Assembly (NCBI GenBank): GCA_021157815.1
Contig: JAGGVT010000195.1
Span: forward strand, 1-29,099
Source: a bacterium
Lineage (GTDB): Bacteria; JAJVIF01; JAGGVT01
DNA: 29,099 nucleotides
Reading direction: 5' to 3'
Shown: in pieces, positions 23,550 to 29,099 of the stretch
Numbering within the stretch: the first letter of the stretch is position 1
Layout of the letters: every line of letters starts with the position of its first letter
Notes under the pieces: generated by a model
The model's database searches: none
Told to the model about the DNA's origin: nothing
The model's input: only the letters and a program-made list of their open reading frames with translations
Program-made: the position numbers and the translations under genes

Positions 23550-24668
23550 CTATCGCAGCCGTACAAATTCGCTCTTTTTCTCCTCAGGAAAATTCGAATA
23601 TTTATACACGCTGTTTGCCAATCCAAGAGAGATAAAATTCACAATCAGGGAATTGACTCCTGAACTCATAAAGGGAAGCGGTATTCCGGTAACCGGCATG
23701 ATACCTATTGTCATTCCTATATTGACGAAAGCCTGCATGAATATCATGGCGCAGATTCCCCATATTATCATACTGCCGTACGGATCCAGAGCTCGCGCGG
23801 CGATGGAGCCAAGACGAAGGAACATAAATAAATAGAGAAGCACTATGAACGATGACAGAACAAAACCACCCTCCTCACCGACAATTGAAAAAATAAAATC
23901 CGTTGATTGAGATGGAATAAAATCAAGCTTGTTCTGTGTCCCCTTGAACAACCCCTTGCCAGAAAAGCCACCGCTGCCAATCGCGATTTTGGATTGGTTT
24001 GACTGGTATCCCTTTCCGAGAGGATCCGATGCCGGATTGACAAACGACAGGATACGATCTTTCTGATAGTCTTTCATTAGAGGAAAAGCCGCTGGGACAA
24101 GAAGGATTCCCATTAGGACAAACGTAACAGGTATCTTCCAGCTGATTGGTGAGACGAAACTCATTAACAGGAAAATCAGCATGAAAATTATTGCGGTGCC
24201 AAGATCAGGCTCAAGCGCGATGAGGATTAATACTGGTAACAAGGCGCCGCATGAAAGAAGAAACACTGAGATATCATTGAAATGCCCTTTCAAGCGTGTG
24301 AAGAATCGAGCCAGAACAAGAATCATTAGAAGTTTCGCGTGTTCCGATGGCTGAATCTGATAGGAGCCTACAAGAATCCACCTTTCCGACCCGCCTCGTA
24401 CAGCGCCTGTAATCAATACCGCGGCAAGAATGATTATCGCAAATCCATAAATGCCAAGTGTGAGTTTTGCATAGTGTTTGTAGTTGATGAAACTGAAAAT
24501 AACATACAGAACAATCGCAACCATAAGAAAGAGCAACTGTTTTCGAGCGAGCATGGGCAGTCCGGATTCAAGCCCCCCCTCGCTTGAAATTATTGATATT
24601 ACTCCACCAAGCGAGAGCGTTATTCCAAGGGCAAATGTTATCCAGTCATTTCTGAAAAGCGTTTTCAC
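23550..24668 (-). CDS. rodA: RodA-type peptidoglycan glycosyltransferase (SEDS family)
   Basis: SEDS proteins polymerise lipid II into glycan strands; RodA works with a class B PBP in cell elongation. The 372-residue product starts at GTG 24668 and contains about ten hydrophobic segments. Family signatures: IAIGSGGFSGKGLFKGTQNK, then FIPSQSTDFIFSIVGEEGG, which includes the Asp of the catalytic region, and GIMPVTGIPLPFMSSGVNSL near the C-terminus. The SSGVNSL variant and the short N-terminus favour RodA over FtsW, which would normally sit with mur genes. The PBP2/MreCD partners are not visible. No Shine-Dalgarno is evident. Confidence 0.93.
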   Translation of the reverse strand: MKTLFRNDWITFALGITLSLGGVISIISSEGGLESGLPMLARKQLLFLMVAIVLYVIFSFINYKHYAKLTLGIYGFAIIILAAVLITGAVRGGSERWILVGSYQIQPSEHAKLLMILVLARFFTRLKGHFNDISVFLLSCGALLPVLILIALEPDLGTAIIFMLIFLLMSFVSPISWKIPVTFVLMGILLVPAAFPLMKDYQKDRILSFVNPASDPLGKGYQSNQSKIAIGSGGFSGKGLFKGTQNKLDFIPSQSTDFIFSIVGEEGGFVLSSFIVLLYLFMFLRLGSIAARALDPYGSMIIWGICAMIFMQAFVNIGMTIGIMPVTGIPLPFMSSGVNSLIVNFISLGLANSVYKYSNFPEEKKSEFVRLR

Positions 24669-24810
24669 AACGGCATCATATTATCACAAGGCGTTCATTC
24701 AGGCAGTTTGATCTTTTTTCTCAAGACATGGAACACATCCTCAAGTTATGCGTCTATCATATTCAGTAAGGAGAAGTTCATTTATTTTTTGGCATAGGGA
24801 GAAGAAAACA

Positions 24811-25686
24811 ATGGCAAAGAAAATAATCACATCAATTATTTCACTGATAATACTTGGTTCCCTTATATTAATATGCAATCCGGTTGATGCGAGACCCAAA
24901 GAAAATGCTCGGGATGGTTTTGATAAAGCTAAAATGGTTGAACACAGAATTGACCGGTTGACAATGATACTCGCTGATAAAGAGGAGGAGGGAATCGATA
25001 TCAAAGAGGCTGAGGATATTCTGCTTGAGGCTATAGACCTGTTCGAAGCGGAGAACTACGATGATGCTCTTGCCAAACTGGATGAGGTGGAAAAATCTCT
25101 CGGCATTGAACGTGGCAAGTTCAGGCGTCCTGGCGATGAAAGGCCGGGGAATGAAATGTTCAATCGGGACAGGCCGCCCGAAAGACGCCATTTCATGAAA
25201 AGGGAATTGACTGATGAGGAAAGGGAATTCCTTGTGGGCGAAGTAAAAGAGGGAATTTCCGCGGCTAAGAGGTTAATCGACGAAGGTAAATTTGAAGAAG
25301 CTTTTAAAACGCTCTCCGATGCGCAGCGCAAACTGGGAGAGGTAGCCGGAATTCCACCCCCATTCATGCAGGGAAACCGTGGAATGATGGGACCGCATAA
25401 TCAAGGCGGTCCTTATCAAAGTCAGGACGTTCGTAGAGGCAACCCCGGAATGAATCGCGGACCCGGATTTGATCCTGAAACCAGGGAGAAACTTAAGAGC
25501 GCAATGGAATCGCTGAAAGAGGCCGCTTGCAAATACCTTGAGCAAAACGAAAATGATGAGTTTATCGAATCATGTTTCAAGGAACTAAAAGGTATGGAGA
25601 AGGAACTCAGAAATGGTGAGATTAAACCGGATGAAGCGATTGAGATTATGAAATCGATTGAGGAAAAAATTCTCGATATGATTTAA
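24811..25686 (+). CDS. Secreted helical repeat protein with Gly/Pro/Asn-rich linker, function unknown
   Basis: I chose ATG 24811 because AGGGAG lies about 9 nt upstream; the product is 291 residues. A signal peptide (hydrophobic about 5-22, likely cleavage after VDA) predicts export. The mature part has two similar helical units: EAIDLFEAENYDDALAKLDE with EKSLG, and KRLIDEGKFEEAFKTLSDAQ with RKLGEV. Both have the alternating A/L spacing of TPR-like hairpins. A flexible Met/Gly/Pro/Asn-rich stretch (about residues 188-225) then leads to a charged helical C-terminal domain (ESLKEAACKYLEQNENDEF). I know of no matching family. A hairpin terminator follows at 25766. Confidence 0.72.
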   Translation: MAKKIITSIISLIILGSLILICNPVDARPKENARDGFDKAKMVEHRIDRLTMILADKEEEGIDIKEAEDILLEAIDLFEAENYDDALAKLDEVEKSLGIERGKFRRPGDERPGNEMFNRDRPPERRHFMKRELTDEEREFLVGEVKEGISAAKRLIDEGKFEEAFKTLSDAQRKLGEVAGIPPPFMQGNRGMMGPHNQGGPYQSQDVRRGNPGMNRGPGFDPETREKLKSAMESLKEAACKYLEQNENDEFIESCFKELKGMEKELRNGEIKPDEAIEIMKSIEEKILDMI

Positions 25687-25765
25687 TCTGCCGATTCGAT
25701 TTTTTTTCAGGCAGTATTATATTTATGTAGTAGGTTCTCTTTGTTGGATGCCTTACTGGTAATGG

Positions 25766-25799
25766 CCGGACTTCTTATGGAGTCCGGTCGATTTTATTA
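25766..25799 (+). terminator. Probable terminator after the helical repeat protein gene
   Basis: A 7-bp stem CCGGACT/AGTCCGG with an 8-nt loop, followed by TCGATTTTATT. Confidence 0.55.
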
Positions 25800-25975
25800 T
25801 GTAACCCGGTGTCCCTTCACTGGGGCAAAAAGTAATCCGGTGTCCCTTCACCGGGGCAAAACCAAATATATGTCATTCCGACATTCGCGAAGCGAATGGT
25901 CGGAATCCATCCTCCTAAAAATTTAAATGTAACCCGGTGTCCCCTCACCGGGGTAACGCACAAATTAGCCACCCA
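25799..25975. repeat. Cluster of CCCGGTG hairpin repeats with a dRS3-like palindrome
   Basis: Three GTAACCCGGTGTCCC-type hairpins (25799-25825, 25831-25857, 25928-25975) surround a palindrome with ATTCCGAC..GTCGGAAT ends (25875-25907). The last hairpin shares its long tail with 17153-17200. No coding potential. Confidence 0.7.
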
Positions 25976-25994
25976 AAATATTTCAACTAATCGC

Positions 25995-26043
25995 TTGACG
26001 GCGTAATATATGTTTAGTAATATTCTTGCCATGAATCACTAAA
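25995..26043 (+). promoter_or_regulatory. lexA promoter with overlapping dyad (candidate LexA operator)
   Basis: TTGACG (25995-26000), a 17-bp spacer and TAATAT (26018-26023). A dyad TTTAGT(aat)ATTC-N7-GAAT(c)ACTAAA spans about 26013-26043, covering the -10 box and the expected transcription start, where an autorepressor would bind. Confidence 0.5.
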
Positions 26044-26058
26044 ATTATGAGGTGAAAC

Positions 26059-26697
26059 ATGGCAAAAAAATTAACAGCGCGCCAGAAAGAAGTTCTTCAG
26101 TTTATTGTTGATTACATCAACGAGAAAAAGTATCCACCCACATTCAGAGAAATTGGCAGGAAGTTGAATATTACATCCACGAAGGGTGTAACTGACCATC
26201 TCGAGGTGCTTAGCAGAAAAGGATATATTGAGCGATCTCATCATCAATCGCGCGCGATACGTGTAATACGCCATCCCGATGCGAATCCCGATTCAATTCC
26301 ATCCGGGAAAATTCCTGTTGTTGGACGAATCGCGGCCGGTTCCCCGATCTTTGATGAAGGCAACGTTGATGACTACCTTGAACTTGACCCGCTTATCTTC
26401 GGACGCGGCACTGTGTTCGCGCTTCAGGTTAAGGGCGAAAGCATGATTGACGCTCATATCTGCGATGGCGACCTGGCGATTATTCGCAGGCAGGAAAAAG
26501 TGGACAACGGTGAAATCGCCGCAGTAATGATTGAGGGATTCGAGGAAGAAGCAACGTTGAAACGGTTTCATAAAATGGATGGCTCAATAGAATTACGGCC
26601 TGAGAATAGTGCTTATCCAAAAATCGTTGTTAACCCAAAGGAAACCAAAATTGCGGTTCTTGGAAAACTGATTGGCATTGTACGCAAGCAGTACTAA
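26059..26697 (+). CDS. lexA: LexA repressor
   Basis: LexA represses DNA-damage genes until RecA filaments stimulate its self-cleavage. The 212-residue product starts at ATG 26059 with GAGGTG upstream. The N-terminal winged helix-turn-helix covers about 1-70 (TARQKEVLQFIVDYINEKKYPP then TFREIGRKL). The cleavage bond is Ala93-Gly94 in RIAAGSPIF. The catalytic dyad is Ser128 (KGESMIDAHI) and Lys168 (EATLKRF). All elements are intact, so it should be functional. The dyad in its promoter suggests autoregulation. A bidirectional terminator separates it from the convergent malic enzyme gene. Confidence 0.96.
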   Translation: MAKKLTARQKEVLQFIVDYINEKKYPPTFREIGRKLNITSTKGVTDHLEVLSRKGYIERSHHQSRAIRVIRHPDANPDSIPSGKIPVVGRIAAGSPIFDEGNVDDYLELDPLIFGRGTVFALQVKGESMIDAHICDGDLAIIRRQEKVDNGEIAAVMIEGFEEEATLKRFHKMDGSIELRPENSAYPKIVVNPKETKIAVLGKLIGIVRKQY

Positions 26698-26720
26698 TTA
26701 AATAGGGAACCTCTGAAAAA

Positions 26721-26782
26721 GGATGGATTCCGGCTTTCGCCGGAATGACAATTACTGTCATTCCGGGCTTGATCCGGTTCTT
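26721..26782. repeat. Paired palindromes of the GGATTCCGG/CCGGAATGACA type
   Basis: GGATTCCGGCTTTCGCCGGAATGACA-type palindrome followed by an inverted TGTCATTCCGGGCTTGATCCGG-type copy, joined by TGACA-ATTAC-TGTCA. Both belong to widely dispersed palindrome families. The remaining gap 26783-27074 holds only the terminator. Confidence 0.55.
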
Positions 26783-26882
26783 TAGTCTGTCCTCAGAAAT
26801 CTATTCTTTTCGTTTCTAAAAGCCAGCATCATTTCTTCCTTTTTCAAATATCTCAATAGATTATTTTTAAGTAAAAAAAGAA

Positions 26883-26910
26883 ACCCGGGTGATTTACACC
26901 CGGGTCTTAT
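26883..26910. terminator. Bidirectional terminator between lexA and malic enzyme
   Basis: A 9-bp stem ACCCGGGTG/CACCCGGGT with loop ATTTA, flanked by an A-rich tract on the left and CTTATTTT on the right. It would serve both convergent genes. Confidence 0.85.
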
Positions 26911-27074
26911 TTTATATTCCGGTCTTTCTACTACCCCTCACGGCCCTCCAGGTCAAAAAGGACCCTGATGTTTAATGCCTATGTCTTATGAATCAATAAT
27001 TAATATAAAACCGGAATAATCACCTTAATTATACACTTAACACGCGGTAAATATCAATAACTGAAATAACTATT

Positions 27075-28418
27075 TCAGACTAAATCGTCCGGCGGCATTT
27101 GTATGAATTCATTCTCCTGCAGGCAATTAATCTCATCGCGTGAATGTTTAATTATCGTTTCAGCTATCTGATACAATTCTTCAGGAGTGTATTTCAATCT
27201 CGCGACTCCCTGCTCTATAGCTTTAAGCCCGACAGCAACCGCTTCTCTCGGATAAAGATCCCATTCATCCATAGTTGGTACAAGATAATCCTCATGGAAT
27301 CCTTTATCTTCAGCGCATTTTGCTATCTCATAAGCTGCAGCTATGCACATTTCATCAGTAATGGTTGTCGCCATGACATCCAGAGTGCCTCTGAAAATAC
27401 CCGGAAAGCCAAGTGAGTTATTCACCTGGTTGGGAAAATCAGAACGTCCGGTCGCAACTATTCGCGCGCCAGCTTCCTTTGCCTCCCATGGCCAGATTTC
27501 AGGAGTTGGATTTGCGCAGGTAAAAACGATTGCGTCATCAGCCATGGATGAGATCCATTCCTTTTTAATTGTATCAGGCCCCGGTTTTGAAAGAGCGATA
27601 AGAACATCAGCGCCTTTGATTGCCTCGGAAGGTTCAGCTTTCAGCTGATTCTTATTAGTTGTTTGGCAGAAATGCCATTTCTCCTTGAACTTTTCTTTAA
27701 GATCATCGCGTTCTTTATGAAGTGTGCCTTTGGAGTCACACATAATTATATTGCCGGGTGTTGCTCCCGCGGCGATGATTATTCTGAAAATAGCTATATT
27801 GGCAGCGCCCGCGCCGAAAGATACAATTTTAACATCCTCGATTTTCTTCCCCACTATTTTCAATGCGTTAATCAAACCAGCTAGTGTAACTGCCGCGGTT
27901 CCCTGCTGGTCATCGTGCCAGACAGGAATACGAGCCTTTTCGCGAAGGGTATCCAGAACCTTAAAACATTTCGGCTGAGAGATATCCTCAAGATTTATTC
28001 CACCGAAAGTTGGTTGAAGCGCGAGGCTGATATTTATAATTTCATCCGGATCTTTTGTGTCAAGGCAAATCGGGAATGCATCGACGCCGCCAAGATATTT
28101 AAACAGAATAGCCTTGCCTTCCATTACAGGCAATCCAGCCTCGGGACCAATATCTCCAAGACCCAAAACTCGGGTGCCGTCACTGATGACCGCGACAAAA
28201 TTTGATTTGTTAGTGTGTTTGAATACCTCTTCAATATTTTCATGAATTGCCATGCATGGTGCGGCAACACCGGGTGTGTACCATATAGCAAAATCAGTAA
28301 AATCACGGATACAGCATTTTGCTGTGATACCAATTTTACCCTTATAAAAAGGATGCAGTTTCATGGCATCTTTCGCCGGTTGTTCCGCTTTTCTTTTGAG
28401 TTCTTCAGTGTCTGTCAT
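27075..28418 (-). CDS. NAD(P)-dependent malic enzyme
   Basis: It catalyses oxidative decarboxylation of malate to pyruvate with reduction of NAD(P). The 447-residue product starts at an ATG with GGAGG 8-9 nt upstream. Signatures: IWYTPGVA (45-52, catalytic Tyr), VMEGKA (98-103, catalytic Lys), GGINLEDI (139-146) and [10 protein letters not shown] (168-177), which supply metal ligands, the Rossmann loop FGAGAANIA (201-209), then [18 protein letters not shown]. The length is that of the short malic enzymes, without the phosphotransacetylase-like extension of MaeB. Cofactor preference is not evident. Confidence 0.95.
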   Translation of the reverse strand: MTDTEELKRKAEQPAKDAMKLHPFYKGKIGITAKCCIRDFTDFAIWYTPGVAAPCMAIHENIEEVFKHTNKSNFVAVISDGTRVLGLGDIGPEAGLPVMEGKAILFKYLGGVDAFPICLDTKDPDEIINISLALQPTFGGINLEDISQPKCFKVLDTLREKARIPVWHDDQQGTAAVTLAGLINALKIVGKKIEDVKIVSFGAGAANIAIFRIIIAAGATPGNIIMCDSKGTLHKERDDLKEKFKEKWHFCQTTNKNQLKAEPSEAIKGADVLIALSKPGPDTIKKEWISSMADDAIVFTCANPTPEIWPWEAKEAGARIVATGRSDFPNQVNNSLGFPGIFRGTLDVMATTITDEMCIAAAYEIAKCAEDKGFHEDYLVPTMDEWDLYPREAVAVGLKAIEQGVARLKYTPEELYQIAETIIKHSRDEINCLQENEFIQMPPDDLV

Positions 28419-28518
28419 CAGGAGTGCCTCCGAGGACTTGTGAAAAAAATAACATGTGATTTATATAGCTTGATAAATTTTTTGTCAAGGTTTTGTTTTA
28501 CAGTTCAGTATTAATCAA

Positions 28519-28962
28519 TCAGCCAGGATAAACCGTCCGCAACTCAGGATTTTCGCCTCCACTTGAATCAAGAAACACCTTTCTGACATTTAATCCTGAA
28601 CCAAACTCCGCTTTAAGAATCATCTCAGCTTTCTCCATTTCTGATTTGTGCATTTCAAATTCAGATTCAGGAGATTCACTTGCTGATGAACCGCCGTACG
28701 CCCCGCAATCCCTGTGATGAATAATATAAACCGCTTTTGATTCGTGAAGCTCCATGCTTATCCTTATTGAATCAACAACCAGTTTGCGGCTTGTTTCATC
28801 AATTATCGCTTTCCCCGCGCCGGGTACAGAAACCAAATCGTATGATGAAACGCCCTCTTCATGAAGAAACTCATGAAGAGTATTCTCCTTGTAGATTCGA
28901 AAATCTATGCAGTTAATCACACAGACATTGCAAGCATGGGGTGATAGGTTGAATTTAATCAT
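28519..28962 (-). CDS. Small beta-carbonic-anhydrase-like protein
   Basis: The 147-residue product begins MIKFNLSPHACNVC. It has the beta-carbonic anhydrase pattern: a Cys-x-Asp-x-Arg motif (Cys18, Asp20, Arg22 in INCIDFRI) and His-x-x-Cys (His83, Cys86 in HHRDCGAYGG), the zinc ligands of the family. It is shorter than true beta-CAs (about 200 residues) and lacks much of the region between the motifs. It therefore belongs to the small CA-like group whose activity is often untested. Two extra Cys (11 and 14) precede the motif. It lies 100 bp upstream of the malic enzyme gene on the same strand. GGAAAACGG before the ATG is a weak Shine-Dalgarno. Confidence 0.8.
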   Translation of the reverse strand: MIKFNLSPHACNVCVINCIDFRIYKENTLHEFLHEEGVSSYDLVSVPGAGKAIIDETSRKLVVDSIRISMELHESKAVYIIHHRDCGAYGGSSASESPESEFEMHKSEMEKAEMILKAEFGSGLNVRKVFLDSSGGENPELRTVYPG

Positions 28963-29010
28963 TTCCGTTTTCCTTTTTAATTTAATAAAGATAATTTCGA
29001 ATTCCTTTCC

Positions 29011-29080
29011 CTACTTTAATCCCCCCGCGAGCGGGTGGAGATGTTTTATTTTATCATTTGCAAATATGTATCTGATTTAT
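29011..29080. repeat. CCCCCCGCGAGCGGG repeat with conserved flank
   Basis: TTTAATCCCCCCGCGAGCGG with GTGGAGATG, a T-rich stretch and ATCATTTGCAAA matches 14970-15040 in layout and in most positions. The end of the window (28963-29099) shows no gene. Confidence 0.6.
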
Positions 29081-29099
29081 AATCCACTAACTATGGACA

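Noticed and set aside
25741-25926. 61-residue frame before lexA
   Set aside because: It consists of CCCGGTG hairpin repeats and a palindrome; no supporting features.

Overview
The window comes from the chromosome of a bacterium that I cannot place to phylum. Base composition is moderate and slightly AT-rich. Housekeeping genes alternate strand every few kilobases, and the gaps between transcription units are full of small palindromic and tandem repeats. Several secreted proteins carry lipoprotein-type signals, and there is a GspE/PilB-type ATPase, a MreB-type-elongasome RodA and a FtsA/FtsZ pair. This fits a Gram-negative-type, rod-forming organism, probably from an uncultured lineage. There is no phage, no complete insertion sequence, no CRISPR array and no antibiotic-resistance cassette.

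Layout. 1-2213 (minus): a ComF-type phosphoribosyltransferase running off the left edge, preceded by a FAD-linked D-2-hydroxyacid/glycolate oxidase. 2503-2985 (minus): an isolated 76-residue orphan gene with its own promoter, long leader and terminator. 3187-5728 (plus): a GspE/PilB ATPase overlapping a GNAT acetyltransferase. 6097-7349 (minus): a ZnuA-like lipoprotein whose usual metal-binding histidines are missing. 7621-10548 (plus): ftsA-ftsZ with a terminator. 10581-14782 (plus): a radical SAM protein, a TlpA/ResA-like thiol oxidoreductase and a split transketolase. 15173-17048 (plus): a Nudix hydrolase and a lone DppB-type permease. 17216-22039 (minus): an orphan lipoprotein, ftsH and tilS. 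22332-23131 (plus): tRNA-Arg(CCG) followed within a few bases by a lipoprotein gene. 23550-24668 (minus): rodA. 24811-25686 (plus): a secreted helical repeat protein. 25995-26697 (plus): lexA. 27075-28962 (minus): malic enzyme and a small beta-carbonic-anhydrase-like protein.

The identifiable functions are cell division and elongation (ftsA, ftsZ, rodA), membrane protein quality control (ftsH), tRNA decoding (tilS, tRNA-Arg), central carbon metabolism (transketolase pair, malic enzyme, hydroxyacid oxidase), the SOS response (lexA) and envelope traffic.

The most unusual material is not in the recognised genes. (a) ftsZ and the dppB-like gene both appear to lack a good ATG/GTG/TTG start where homology or the Shine-Dalgarno sequence would put it. 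Each instead has an ATT or ATC codon exactly 8 nt downstream of a purine-rich Shine-Dalgarno sequence. (b) Two arrays of an 8-bp tandem repeat (AAGTTAGT) lie directly 3' of two unrelated genes, both in the same orientation relative to the gene, and place stop codons in all six frames. (c) A 103-bp palindrome-ended element occurs twice, each time bracketed by copies of a CACCATGC..GCATGGTG palindrome. (d) A 128-bp MITE-like element has inserted into a dRS3-like repeat and left a 6-bp target duplication. At least eight distinct families of small non-coding repeat are present. I had no search tools, so family names rest on motifs read by eye.
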